Positions 50,945 to 63,701 of a stretch of 64,000 nucleotides of DNA are shown here, one piece after another. Position numbers and translations under genes: made by a program. Below the pieces are notes generated by a model. The model had not been told where the DNA came from, made no database searches, and saw only the letters and a program-made list of their open reading frames with translations. Source of the stretch: Megalobrama amblycephala. Its lineage: Eukaryota; Chordata; Actinopteri; Cypriniformes; Xenocyprididae. The stretch lies in assembly GCF_018812025.1 (NCBI RefSeq), contig NC_063051.1:7358396-7422395 (forward strand), in the 5' to 3' direction. The first letter of the stretch is position 1. Every line of letters begins with the position of its first letter.

Positions 50945-51168
50945 AAACTTTAGTTTAGCATCCAATTCTCACTATTAACTAGTTGCTTATTAGCATGCAT
51001 ATTACTAGGATATTAGCTGTTTATTAGTATTTATAAAGCACATATTAATGCCTTATTCTACATGACCATATTCTACAGCCATTAATCCTACCCAATACCA
51101 AAACTTAACAACTACCTTACTAACTATTAACAAGCAGTAATTAGGAGTTTATTGAGGCAAAAGTCGTA
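50945..51168. repeat. Interspersed repeat fragment ('gcatccaattctcactatta')
   Basis: It includes ttgcttattagcatgcatat, ttattagtatttataaagca and ccttactaactattaacaag, a combination I know as a common fish repeat. It abuts the foldback element at 51170. Confidence 0.55.
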
Positions 51169-51169
51169 G

Positions 51170-51943
51170 TTAAAGGGTTAGTTCACACAAAAATGAAAAT
51201 TCTGTCATTAATTACTCACCCTCATGTCGTTCCACATCCGTAAGACCTTCGTTCATCTTCGGAACACAAATTAAGGTATTTTTGATAAAATTCGATGGCT
51301 CAGTGAGGCCTATATCGCCAGCAATAACACTCCCTTTTTCAATTCCCAGAAAGCTACTAAAAACATTCAAAACAGTTCATGTGACTACAGTGGTACAGTG
51401 GCTTTAATGTTACAAAGTGACAAGAATACTTTTTGTGCGCCAAAAATATAAAATAGTGACTTTATTCAACAATATCTAGTGATGTGCGATTTCAAAACAC
51501 TGCTTCATGAAGCTTCGAAGCTTTACGAATCTTTTGTTTCGAATCAGTGGTTCAGAGCACCAAAATCACATGATTTCAGTAAGAGAGACTTTGTCATGTC
51601 GTAAGTGTTTTGAAACGTCAATAGTTCACGTGACTTTGGCAGTTTGACAAAAGATTCGTTAAGCTTCAAAGCTTCATGAAGCAGTGTTTTGAAATCGCCC
51701 ATAATTAGATATTGTTGAATAAAGTTGCTATTTTGTTATTTTTGGTGCACAAAAAGCATTCTCGTCGCTTTATAATATTTGAATAGTTGAACCACTGTAG
51801 TCACATGAACTGTTTTAAACATGTTTTTAGTTGCTTTCTGGGCATTGAAAAAGGGAGTGTTATTGCTGGCGATGCACACTTTACTGAGTCATCGGATTTT
51901 ATCAAAAATATCTTAATTTGTGTTCCGAAGATGAACGAAGGTC
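51170..51943. mobile_element. Second foldback element (ggttagttcac family)
   Basis: The left arm (ttaaagggttagttcacaca, gaccttcgttcatcttcgga, gctttctgggaa-like block, aacactgcttcatgaagctt) is mirrored by a right arm containing aagcttcatgaagcagtgtt and tccgaagatgaacgaaggtc. The outermost part of the right arm, about 70 bp, is missing where the next repeat starts at 51944. Arms are roughly 290-380 bp. There is no coding capacity. Confidence 0.85.
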
Positions 51944-52263
51944 ACATGTGACCTTTCCAACCTGATTACGTAATGCGTGATGCATCACATAGCAGTGCAA
52001 GATGAGAATTTGTGGTTAAAAAATATATACATTTTCATTTTTTTTTAGAAAATGACTGATCATTTTGCTATAAGACTCATATTTACCCTTACTTAACTGT
52101 TGAAGTCTACTATATGGAGAAAAATCCTGAAATGTTTTCTTCAAAAACCTTAATTTCTTTTTGACTGAAGAAAGAAAGACATAAACATCTTGGATGACAT
52201 GGGGGTGATTAAATTATGAGGAATTATGATAAACTTTAATTCTGAAGTGAACTAATCCTTTAA
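51944..52263 (-). repeat. Half copy of the 63702-type repeat, reverse orientation
   Basis: It reads, reversed, as the same blocks as 63702-64000: ttaaaggattagttcactt, catccaagatgtttatgtct, tttttgaagaaaacattt and the 'gattacgtaatgcgtgatg' part. It replaces the end of the foldback element, so it was probably inserted into or recombined with it. Confidence 0.75.
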
Positions 52264-54350
52264 TAGTTAATAGTTCGTGAGAATTGGTAAGTGTGACCAA
52301 TTTTTTTTTATTTATAGATATGTATATTTACAAAAGTGCTTTACCTGTGAATGTCTGTGAATTGCAAATCAGTAAATTACAGTGGATAGTTTTTTTTACC
52401 GTTGAGTTAAAAATCAACAAAAATCTAGTATAAATCATTTATATTTAAAATACTTTTATTAGGTCTGCTGAGATGCACAACACACTGACTCAAACCCCTT
52501 TCGACTCGTGCCCCGCTTCCACTTGGCATAATGCAAGTGTCGCAACATACTGCAGAATGTGCTTGATCTGTATTCGTTACCATAATCACCGTCAAGTTCC
52601 TCAACAGGCAACATGGCGCAATTCATCATCCAAAGCAATAAAGGGTACGGCACCCACCGAAGGCCAGAGGCTTATTCAAGCTCTCCGAGCCCTCTGAGTT
52701 TGGAGGAACCTTCTAGAACAGATGCTCCTCACTAATTATGTGTTGTAGTGTAGTACCCAAATGCCCACTGCTGCCTTCTTGTGAGAGACCTGGTCATCCA
52801 TGTCTCATATGCTGTCTCCAGTTACCGGAGGGCACTCCCCTCCATCTGTGTGGGACCAGACGAGTGCCAGCGGAGGTACCGAGCCCAGCCGAATGAGTGC
52901 AGTCTGGGTTTCTCCTTAAGCCCAGGGCCCTCGGTTGCTGGGAAGGGGATGGCTGTTAACATTCATTGGTAATTAGCAGATGAGATTCCCATGCCTGGAG
53001 CGGCAAACACTGCTGGCACCTCCTCCTCATCAACAACATGTTTTTTTTTGTTGTGACATTGGGTTCATATCATTACAGAATCTTTCCTTCACCATCTACT
53101 CCACCAATACAATATCGCAATGCTATTAATGCACACTTGATGTTGTCATTACATAGACTTTAGTACCAGTTTTCTACTGATTGGGGATATTAAAAACACA
53201 GTGCAATCAAAACTGAGCTCTAATGAATTATCATCAAAATGTCAGTAAATGCAGATCAATTACACCCATATTATACCTATCAGCTGAGCACATCTGGTTT
53301 TTGGTCTATACCTGTGTAGAAATGTAATATGAATGCCGTTACTAACAACAGCCCAATCTTCCAGTTTAGCAATAAAAACCAATAGGGTCTGGCTTCAGAC
53401 AAGATGCACTCTCAGCCGCACATGCGCATTAAAAATAGTCACTTTTGAAATATTAATGAGGTAACCGATGAAGTTCGTTTTTGTGTGTTACACAGCCCGT
53501 TTGAGATTCCAGAAGAGGTTCGTTCTCGCGCGTGTAGCAGGTTCGGTCGAGCTTTTGTTTATGTTCTCTGATCAAAGTTTAAATGCGAGTAAAAGCCTAA
53601 ATTAAATCTGTTCATCATAAAAAGCAATCGATTCTCTTCAGAAAATTTGGACTAAAATGTTTGATTCATGTGGATTAGTTTTCTGATCTCTTTATGAACT
53701 TTTTGAAGCACCAAAGTTTTAATTGCGTAGCTGTCTATGGAGGGACAGACATCTCTCAGATTTCATCAAAAATATCTTCATTTGTGTTCCGAAGATGAAC
53801 GAAGGTCTTACGGGTGTGGAACGACATGAGGGTGAGTACTTAATGACAGAATTTAAGTGTTGCCATTATATTTTATATATATTTTTTTGGCTTTAATATC
53901 TATATGTAAACAATTTAAATATTTATGCAATTATTTTTTTTCTCTTTTTTCATACATAAAAATACTAATATTTAAAATTGTTTAAAATCACATAGGATAA
54001 CATAAAGAAGTAATGAAAAAAATCTAGTAGATTAAAAAATGATTTCTTGTAAAGAAATAAATCTAATCTTTTAAATTGAGAATATTTTTAGGTATTTTTA
54101 CTGCAAAATCCTACAAAACTGGCCTGTTTCTTATAATGTTTTGTATTTATTATTTAGAGCCCCATCACCTAGCAATTTCTTGTTGCTAGCAAATTGTGCA
54201 ATGGTCAAGAAAGGTCAAAACATGACACTTTTTCTGTCTATCTTAAAATCTAAAATATTGTTTTCAAAATGCAGACCAGATTTAGCAACAAATTCTGCTT
54301 TATTATTTACCGGTTTTGAAATATACATGTTGTTTATTTAAATTATATTT
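52264..54350. other. Intergenic sequence
   Basis: The part 52,470-53,040 is GC-balanced and single copy, with short open frames (64-74 codons) lacking motifs. At 53,755-53,855 lies the right end of the foldback family (cgaaggtcttacgggtgtgg, acatgagggtgagta). The rest is AT-rich. Confidence 0.4.
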
Positions 54351-54356
54351 TATATA

Positions 54357-55112
54357 CACTGTAAAAAAAATCCCAGTAAAATTTACGGTAAAAAAACGGC
54401 AGCTGTGGTTGCCAGAACTTTACCATAAAAAATACAGTAGCAACGTAAAAAAAAATCTGTTAAATTTACAGTAAAATAACGTATTTCATTAACTGATATA
54501 ATGTTAATTTACCAACCTAATGAAGTATTAATATCTGTTTTGTACCTTTATAATACACTGGCAGTCACCAATCACAGTGGTGATAAGAGTCACATGATGA
54601 ATCAAAGTTCATTACAAGCAGATTTTCCACAAGCTGAGAAGGACAACACTAACATATAGAAGGTGCACCACAGTGTCATTCACACACACACTAAACACCA
54701 TCATGGTAACATGCATGAAATTTTAAAAATGCAATAAACATTAATTTATCAACATTAGATGTAACATAAAACCCTAATGTACATAACTGATTAGAAAAAA
54801 ATGAGAAAAACTAAGAAGAAACAGAGTTATTTCAACGAAAATATATCAAATGTGAAGTGTCACGCAGGGAATTGTGGGAATGTCAATTTACGTTTTTTCA
54901 CTGTAAATTTTACAATGAATTGTTATTTTTCACTTCCAAAAACTGTGAATTTAACGGTATTTTACCGTAAAATTACATTAAATGTACCGTTAGATCTATT
55001 ACAGTTATTCACCGTACATAGTACGGAAACTTTCTGTAAACCAATTGACAGTTTTTCACCGCAGCATTTTTACAGTCTTTTACTGTTAAAATCACGGTCA
55101 TTTTTTACAGTG
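54357..55112 (+). mobile_element. Short DNA element with 'cactgtaaaaa' ends, copy 2
   Basis: Same orientation and nearly the same sequence as 47863-48610. The main difference is an 8-bp segment (aaacagag) present here near 54820 and absent from copy 1, plus scattered substitutions. TA lies on both sides (CA on both sides of copy 1). Confidence 0.85.
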
Positions 55113-55212
55113 TATTTTTGCTTTAATAGATAAAAAAAAATACTCAATTTAAATATTTAAATGCATATATTAATGGTCAATTATTTTTTACTCAGTTTTT
55201 AAAAAAAATGTT

Positions 55213-56053
55213 CAAAGTGCCACTATTACGCTAAAACCAAGGTCGAAAAACACTTTAATTTTCTCATAATATACTGTAGATTGAACATCACCTAATTGTC
55301 CCTTCGCTGGGAGTTTGATTGACAGGCGATCTAACCAATCATTATGCTGAATCTGCCATTTTGTCCAACAAAGCAGTCAGGCGAGTTAGTAGATTAACGT
55401 CGGTGGACTTGAACTTGGAAAATGGTATGTACTGACGTCTTTGTATTTTATTCTATAAATTAACTAGTAGGAGGAGATGATCGGTTCATGAGCTGCTTGA
55501 ACTGAGGTGCTACAAAGATCTGTCACGACACATTAAAGAGCCACAATTTCTTTAAAAATTACAAAATTTGAGACTTTGTTTCATATCAAAAAGGTAACCT
55601 GCTCCGTTTTGTCTGTCGACACATTGTCAGTGTCCTCTTTGCTCCACTATGTATTTTTCACTATATAAGAACATGTGCCGTGAGAGCGGCATGGCTTGTC
55701 AGACACTAAAGGGAAATGCGAATGGTCAATTGACATCAAAGAGTCTGAAAATTGTTTCAGTCTCTCTAAACCCCCTCCTTTCCACAAGCCTCTGCTCTGA
55801 TTGGTCAGACGGCCCAGTCTGTTGTGATTGGTCAGCACTTACAGCGTGTCAGAAATGAAACGCTCATTAACATATCTGAATTTCAGGTCTGGAGGCTTCC
55901 TCAGCGATAGTATACACCTTGACACCAACAGTAATGATGGTGATGGTCATTCAGCAGTTTGATCATTAAAACTTTGCAGACCTTTTACATTCACAAACAG
56001 CTATAGTACACACTGCATGAAAGGTAATATAAAAAGCATAATAAGGGCACTTT
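55213..56053 (+). mobile_element. DNA element with 'aaagtgcc' ends
   Basis: The ends caaagtgccactattacgct and agcataataagggcacttt are inverted repeats. It shares its interior with the reverse-oriented copy at 18680-19110, including gattggtcaga and gattggtcagc motifs. No transposase is present. Confidence 0.75.
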
Positions 56054-57222
56054 AAAGTTATATAGTACAACATGTATTTAAAATTAAAAAGAAAAAATCA
56101 TTAAATGATTCTAATCTTGAATTTTTAAGTACTTTTGTTGCAAAATCCTACAAAACTGGGCTGTTTAGATTTAGATGTTAGCAAGTTAAGTGCAACCGCC
56201 ATTTTAAAGTCAGTAAGAAAATGTGTCATATTTTGACAGATCTCCCTCTATGTGTGCTTTACTCACAGAAAGATATTTTTACATGATTATCTAAATGGAA
56301 GCACACGATTCCAATTTGCCAACAAAGCAAAAGTCGCGCACTAGCATCACAACGACAACTGTAGACGGCGCTGACATGGCTTTGTCAGTTTGAAGCTGCC
56401 TGCAGAATGAAACGAACTAAATGTGTATCGTGGTCCCAGAGCTCTCTAAGAATAGACATCTGAATTTAAACCTAACACCAGTATTCTCTGCTCTTAACAC
56501 TGCACTCTCTGCTGGGGTTGTTAGCTCGTTTAGGGATGTGAATAATTCAAGGAAAAAAGCATTTACATCCCCAGCAGCTTGAAAGAGCTAGTGGGCTCAT
56601 ATGCATATGTGTGTTTAACTAAAAAAAAAAAAAAAAAGATAATAAGAGAAAGCAGGGGCAGGTGGGGGGGTCAATATGAAAATCTGTGGACTGTGTCCGT
56701 CAGTCTGTGTGTTTATGCATGTGTAAAAGCCCAAAGCTAATGATCCAAGGCCTATAAAGGCGCGGGTTAAATAAGGGTGGGAGGAATTCACAATAACAGA
56801 CAAAGCTGCATAAAATGGCAGTGAAAACTCAGTGGACACAATATCAGATGTTCTCCTTTTCAGTGTAAGGCAGTGATATAGTGGTCAGAGGGGGTGAGCC
56901 ATTTGACAAGGTTTTGTGATGACGATAGGACACACTAGCTCTGTGCTGTTTGAAACTGTAACCTAGTGTCTGTTGTGTGTGTGTGTGTGTTTTACAAATA
57001 GGATACAGCCTTGAAGGTAATCATTTGTTCATTTTTAACAGTCGTTCAATGAAAAGAGAGTTTCTTGACCTTCAGAAAACTGAGTTTGACCACTTTTCGA
57101 GGTCAAACTAAATATTGCAAGACCTGCTTCTTTCTATTTTCTATTCATTTAATGTGCTGCTCTTTTTAAACCTACAGTTGCATAATTTTGTCAATAGATA
57201 TATGGATGTATACACATATAAA
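56054..57222. other. Intergenic sequence, nothing recognised
   Basis: It contains a short A run (56621-56637) and a (TG)n tract near 56972-56990, with no coding or transposon feature. Confidence 0.4.
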
Positions 57223-57670
57223 CTGCCATTCAAAATTTAGCATGGGGTCAGTAAGATTATTTTTTTTTTTTCAGCAAGGACACATTACATTGATCAAAAG
57301 TGACAGTAAAGACATTTATAATGTTACAAACAATTTCTGTTTCAATTAAATCTGTTATTTTGAACTTTCTGTTCATCAAAAAAGCCTGGAAAATAAATCA
57401 CAGTCTCAACATTGATAATTAAAAGAAATGTTTCTTGAGCAGCAAATCAGCATATTAGAATGATTTCAGAAAGATCATGTGACACTGAAGACTGGAGTAA
57501 TGATGCTGAAAATTCAGCTTTGTATCACAGGAATAAATTAAGTTTTAAAATATATTCAAATAGAAATCAGTTATTTGAAATTGTAATAATATTTCACAAT
57601 TTTACTGTTTTTACTGTATCAAATAAATGCAGCCTTTTTGAGCATAAGAGATTACTTTCAAAAAGTTATT
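57223..57670 (+). repeat. Interspersed repeat 'atcatgtgacactgaagact' family, copy 4
   Basis: It matches copy 3 across its length (catggggtcagtaagatt, gcatattagaatgatttcag, gctgaaaattcagctttgta, aaataaatgcagcctttttg). Confidence 0.8.
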
Positions 57671-58034
57671 TATTCAATCATTTTTTTCTAACAATAACTT
57701 TTGTAACAGGGATGATTGGCTCCCCTCTGAAGAACACAATATGAAATCTGTTCTGAAATCTTCTGTTCATCGGTGCAAAGTTCCCAAAATGTGCCAAAAA
57801 TCATCTGAGCTGTTAATGCCATGTGACTTACTACTTTACAGTGAGAAAAATTATGTCATGTTTATTGGTTTATGTTACCTCAAGAACACGCACAGTCTGA
57901 AACCCTTGTGCATGTGAGATCTGTGAAATTTCACAATTCTCTTCAGGAAAAAAAGGTAAAAATCTACTGAAAACAATATCATACTTGTGATTTATATATT
58001 ACTAGAATGTTTTTGGTCATTAAAAATGCATTTT

Positions 58035-58830
58035 TTCTATAGTGAACATGAATTCAAAAACTGTCAACATATTAAGGGGCGTTCTGACATTTGATGCGTT
58101 TACTTTAAATAAAGCAATAAGCCCCAAGAAGCCATGGTTTACAGTGAATTTATAACAGCTAGGAGGCATTGTTAGGCACAACACGGAGCAGAGTGCCTAA
58201 AACCCCCTTGGCTATTATAAATTAACTGTAAACCACGGCTTCTTGGGGCTTATTGCTTTTATAAAACGGTTACCACACAATACAAATATTAAAGCCAAAA
58301 AATATGCAACTTTCATGAAATAATCATTAAAAGTATACAAAAAAGTCCCTGACTGTGAACAGCAACAGAAGTTACATTTATTACGCCATTAGATGGCGGC
58401 AAAGGGAGTCACTCGGTCGCAAAGACTTTTATATTGAAACTTGTCGTGAACACGGAACAAGACGCAACTGACAAATGCTTTGACTAGCAGTGTCAGCAGG
58501 GCATGGGAAAACCCATTAAATGTTAAAAGGACAAGATCACAGCAGACATTCATACGTATTTTTTTATTATGAACATAGGACTGACCTGAAGGAATAGGAC
58601 ACACTCGGTCACTTGAGGCTTCAATGAACAAAATCAATTGAGAACAAACATATGTTTACGTTACTAAGAATGGTTGCTAAGACAGACGCAGCAACATACA
58701 CACTCAGTGGCGCAGCGTTACTTATGTAATGCAGTCAGCTGTATGTTTTGGGGAATTTTACAATGGCTTCGAACGCGACTCAACCAATCAGAATCAAGGG
58801 CCGGAACTATCCGTTTTAAAAAGCATGTTT
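58035..58830. mobile_element. Probable DNA-element repeat with internal hairpin
   Basis: A strong hairpin (58111-58260) has arms aaagcaataagccccaagaa and ttcttggggcttattgcttt extending about 47 bp. The segment ends with caaccaatcagaatcaaggg, a familiar cyprinid repeat end. Outer termini are not certain. Confidence 0.55.
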
Positions 58831-60890
58831 TAAAATTTACGCTGTATAATAGTTTATCATTTTGTACCCTCTTTGTATAAATTGTATCCATTTTCATTTA
58901 TGTGTGAAAGGGAAAGAGAGAAGCAACAGAAATAGAATTGCTGCCTTGTTTTTTTGCCTCAGCTCACGCTCAGTTCAGCCTAGAACACATTCAGCATGAC
59001 AGTGTCCTTGTACTGTCAGCTGTTAGTAAGGAATCGAGCGCAGACAGGATGTCCCACAAGTCACAATGCAAAACTGCAGGTAAACATGTTGCGTGACATT
59101 GGCATTTTGTAGAATACCTATTACAAAGTCAATTTTCAGATGTGCTATTCTTCTTTTTCATGACCGCCCGGACTCCTAGAAGCCCCCTCATCCTTCTTTT
59201 CTTTTCTATAATGACCCGATCACTCATTAAATCAGATATTTGATCATAATGTCAAATATCAACGTGATCCAAATGACGATTACTAGTATATGTGGATTGT
59301 GTTTTCACGGTACACATGTGACATTCAGTTTATCAGGCTGAAGCATATGACAGGAGCTCTATAATGAGTGGAGGCCAGGGCTGTGGAGGCCTGCAGGAAA
59401 AATGATATATGTGCCTTCAAAGTCTCAAATCTATGTGACCAGACTGGGATCCCACACTGCCGAATGGCTGCTGCTGTATCTAATCACATCCTGTGGGACA
59501 ACATAGACAGAAGAAAAGAGTAAGTGTGTGTATGTCTGTGTGTAAAAAAGATAGAGAGAGGAAGAGCGAGGTATTTTTTAGTGTGGGTGTGCTTGTGTGT
59601 CTTCGAGATTTTCTCAAAATGGCTGTGGCAGCAGCTCACTCTTGCTTGGCACGATTCAGTATCGGTAACCATTTTTAATTTCCCATTAGACCCTTTGCGG
59701 AGATCGATTTGCGCTCTCTACGTAACTCATTAATTAGCTGTGATGCATTTGTGACTATGAGGAAAGGCCAAATGGTGGTTTGCACAAATGTATGTATGTA
59801 TATTCACAGCAGAACAGATGGACACACGAGGGAAAAAAAACACTTTATCAGAGGTAGTGTGAGGGGGTGTGTGTATGGCAGTGGTGACCGGAACACTGAG
59901 GAACACCTTGCATCATATTATGCGGTATCAAGGCTAAATCTATGCGGAGGAATCAGTGAAAAAAGTATAAATGACACCTTATGTGTGTTGTGTGTGTATA
60001 TATATATATATATATAGCTTAACTCTTTGCATGTCTATGATTAATATATTTTCATATTGAATGCAATGGTGCAGGTCATTGTGTCATCCACTGCATCATA
60101 TAGCTACTAACCACACTCTTGGCATACTATAGTCATTAAAACCTGTCACATGACATCTAAAACAGTGGATCTCAACTTGGGGGCCTCAGAATAACTACAA
60201 AATATTATATTATATTATATTATATTATATTATATTATATTATATTATATTATATTATATTATATTATAGCTTTGAATCATTCAGAAATTTTATTCATTT
60301 TTGTACCAAACCAGACAAGGTTTTAGCAACAAGTAAATTGTTCTCACTAAAAGTGAAAAAAGCTGCATGATACATCACAACCAATCAGAATCTGACGTTT
60401 TGTATACAGTTACCTGGGGCAGAACATTGAACCAATGAAACTTCACTGTAGGCAGAGCTATGCAGCAGCACCACAGAAATGTACGTCCTGATTTTGCCGA
60501 GTTAGATGCGTTCCAAGATATTTTGTTGATCCTGCAACAACAATCCTGTCCAAAAATTTAATCCTAACCATATCCCTATCCCTAAACCTTACTCTACCCA
60601 TAAGTTATCCCTAAAATCAAAACTAGCAAAAAATACCTGTGTCACACCTGTGTTTACCAAACTATAAATTTGCCCCTCAAATCTGGTTGTTTGGAATGTT
60701 GTTCCGGGATCAATAAAGATGTTGAAATTAGTGAGATCAGGTTCTGCCCACAGAAGCTGAAGGCGGTAAGCAACTACTAGGCTATAAGCGAACTACACCA
60801 CGGTCGCATGACTTCGACATCACTATCACTAAGCTTCTGACAACTCTTTCAGTCTTTGTTTAAATGCATTTTCCCTTAAAGTTTGAGTTA
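58831..60890. other. Intergenic sequence with simple repeats
   Basis: It has (TA)n at 59997-60015 and an (ATATT)n pentanucleotide array at 60202-60269. No gene is recognised. Confidence 0.4.
60202..60269. repeat. (ATATT)n pentanucleotide array
   Basis: About thirteen tandem five-base units, uninterrupted. Confidence 0.95.
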
Positions 60891-60895
60891 TAATA

Positions 60896-62475
60896 CAAAC
60901 CCGATTCCAAAAATGTTGGGACACTGTACAAATTGTGAATAAAAAAGGAATGCAATAATTTACAAATCTCATAAACTTATATTTTATTCACAATAGAATA
61001 TAGATAACATATCAAATGTTGAAAGTGAGACATTTTGAAATGTCATGCCAAATATTGGCTCATTTTGGATTTGATGAGAGCTACACATTCAAAAAAAGTT
61101 GGGACAGGTAGCAATAAGAGGCCAGAAAAGTTAAATGTACATATAATGAACAGCTGGAGGACCAATTTGCAACTTATTAGGTCAATTGGCAACATGATTG
61201 GGTATAAAAAGAGCCTCTCAGAGTGGCAGTGTCTCTCAGAAGTCAAGATGGGCAGAGGATCACCAATTCCCCCAATGCTGCGGCGAAAAATATTGGAGCA
61301 ATATCAGGTGTTTCTCAGAGAAAAATTGCAAAGAGTTTGAAGTTATCATCATCTACAGTGCATAATATCATCCAAAGATTCAGAGAATCTGAACAATCTC
61401 TGTGCGTAAGGGTCAAGGCCGGAAAACCATACTGGATGCCCGTGATCTTCGGGCCCTTAGACGGCACTGCATCACATACAGGAATGCTACTGTAATGGAA
61501 ATCACAACATGGGCTCAGGAATACTTCCAGAAAACATTGTCAGTGAACACAATCCACTGTGCCATTCGCCATTGCCAGCTAAAAGTCAAAACAGAAGCCA
61601 TATCTAAACAAGATCCAGAAGCGCAGGCGTTTTTTCTGGGCCAAGGCTCATTTAAAATGGATTGTGGCAAAGTGGAAAACTGTTCTGTGGTCAGACGAAT
61701 CAAGATTTGAAGTTCTTTTTTGAAAACTGGGACGCCATGTCATCCGGACTAAAGAGGACAAGGACAACTCAAGTTGTTATCAGCGCTCAGTTCAGAAGCC
61801 TGCATCTCTGATGGTATGGGGTTGCATGAGTGTGTGTGGCATGGGCAGCTTACACATCTGGAAAGGCACCATCAATGCTGAAAGGTATATCCAATTTCTA
61901 GAACAACATATGCTCCCATCCAGACGTCGTCTCTTTCAGGGAAGACCTTGCATTTTCCAACATGACAATGCCAGACCACATACTGCATCAATTACAACAT
62001 CATGGCTGCATAGAAGAGGGATCCGGGTACTGAAATAGCCAGCCTACAGTCCAGATCTTTCACCCATAGAAAACATTTGGTGCATCATAAAGAGGAAGAT
62101 GCGACAAAGAAGACCTAAGAAAGTTGAGCAACTAGAAGCCTGTATTAGACAAGAATGGGACACCATTCCTATTCCTAAACTTGAGCAACTTGTCTCCTCA
62201 GTCCCCAGACGTTTGCAGACTGTTATAAAAGGAAGAGGCGATGCCACACAGTGGTAAACATGGCCTTGTCCCAACTTTTTTGAGATGTGTTGATGCCATG
62301 AAATTTAAAATCAACTTTTTTCCCTTAGAATGATACATTTTCTCAGTTTAAACATTTGATATGTCATCTATGTTGTATTCTGAATAAAATATTGACATTT
62401 GAAACTTCCACATCATTGCATTCTGTTTTTATTCACAATTTGTACAGTGTCCCAACTTTTTTGGAATTGAGTTTG
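60896..62475 (+). mobile_element. Full-length but inactivated Tc1/mariner element
   Basis: TA flanks at 60894-60895 and 62476-62477 enclose a 1580-bp element with ends caaacccgattccaaaaatg and ccaacttttttggaattgag, inverted with a few mismatches. The inverted repeats extend inward through ttgggacactgtacaaattg. One transposase pseudogene fills the centre. Confidence 0.93.
61248..62257 (+). pseudogene. DD34E Tc1-like transposase pseudogene
   Basis: Start MGRGSPIPPMLRRK at 61248. After a frame change a helix-turn-helix region reads GVSQRKIAKSLKLSSSTVHN (about 61307-61366), and another frame gives QGRKTILDARDLRALRRH. In the final frame the three catalytic residues are all present: Asp in WSDESRF (61694), Asp in QHDNARPHTA (61964) and Glu in SPDLSPIENIW (62069). 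Thirty-four codons separate the last two, as in the Tc1 group. Inactivation comes from frameshifts in the N-terminal third and two stop codons (TGA at 61721, TAG at 62036). The end DATQW with TAA at 62255 is conserved. Confidence 0.92.
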
Positions 62476-62477
62476 TA

Positions 62478-63701
62478 GTTTGATGATTATAAACACAAGG
62501 CTGTGAAAGCGAACTAGTGAGTAGACGAGTTTACCTGTTCAGCTGATGATGTTTAATGTCCCAGAATGCCTCTGCTGTCTCATTCAGCCACTTGTTAGGA
62601 AACGCCTACAAAATTAGGTTTGAGTTTGGACACCGCTGCCTTGTTTCAAGCATTTAACCAAAAACCCATTCAAAAAACAAATCGACTTCAGGACTGTGGA
62701 ACCAGAAGTGCTAAAATGCAAACTCATTTCCAGGTTTTGGCCTACAAAAAAATAATCATCCTTGCACCACTCTATAGCCAACTGTTGGCAAGGGCTATTT
62801 TCAATAGCTCCACCCGCCATTTCATAGAAATTGTACCTATTTTACAAATAGCATAGTACTTACATTTATTATTATTTTATTTATTTTTTCCACATTTTGT
62901 ACACATAGCCTCTGCCAAAATTTAAACTGTGAAACAAAATGTACCCACCAGACCACTGGTTGTGGTTGCAGATAACTTGAAAAGAAATTCAGGTTAATGT
63001 GGGAGAAAAAAAAATATTGCTTTTTGCTTTATCACGTCATATCTGGTTAGGACACTGTTAAATTATGCAATGTGTTGCATTTTTTTTCTCGCTTTCAGCA
63101 CTTACGTGCTAATTTTGGACTCTTCTTACACATACAGGACCCCTCACACAATTTAGTTTCTTCAGCCTGATCCTCAAAAACTAGCACAACTTCACCTGAA
63201 AGGAGGGTAGCAAGATGAGCTGCATGCATTACAAACCAGACCTCTTCAATGTGAGGCTCAACACCACTAACAATTATGTTGACTATTGACTTTTCTCTCC
63301 GAAGGTGTGATCAATTGCCGTGAAAGTAATGACATCGCTTGTTGTTGTGACCCGTTCAGTGAGCAGGCAATTTATTTTTGGTGACAGAGGACTCATGAGA
63401 GACGACAGGTCGTCAGAGGTTTGGCAGCGATCAGAGAACAGAGAAATCTCTCGGGCCGAGCAACGAGGTGCACCTATTAGACGCAATTACTTCTTCTGAT
63501 TGACTTGCTGAAGTATGCTCTTCCAAAGCACAGCCATCAAACTCAAGACTATTCACATATCTCTATGAATAGACAGTGTGGCATTGCTCTATAAGAGTGG
63601 TTAGAAATCATAGTTTTTTATTTGTTGCTGGCATAGTAGAGTTCAAGAAGCAAAATGCCTTGAAACCCATAATAAAATATACATTTATTTGGATGTCAAA
63701 T
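62478..63701. other. Intergenic sequence, nothing firmly recognised
   Basis: The portion 62,590-62,870 shares short motifs (ttggcaa.*gctatttt, cagctcc-like) with 34,620-34,680 and may be a diverged repeat. The part 63,100-63,520 is single copy. Confidence 0.35.

Noticed and set aside
47863..55112. The two 750-bp direct copies considered as LTRs of one retroelement
   Set aside because: Each copy has its own inverted ends (cactgt...acagtg), their flanks differ, and no gag, protease or reverse-transcriptase motifs were recognised between them.
58111..58260. Strong hairpin considered as a microRNA precursor
   Set aside because: Arms of about 47 bp with a large loop lie inside a probable repeat family; without small-RNA reads a transposon hairpin is the simpler explanation.
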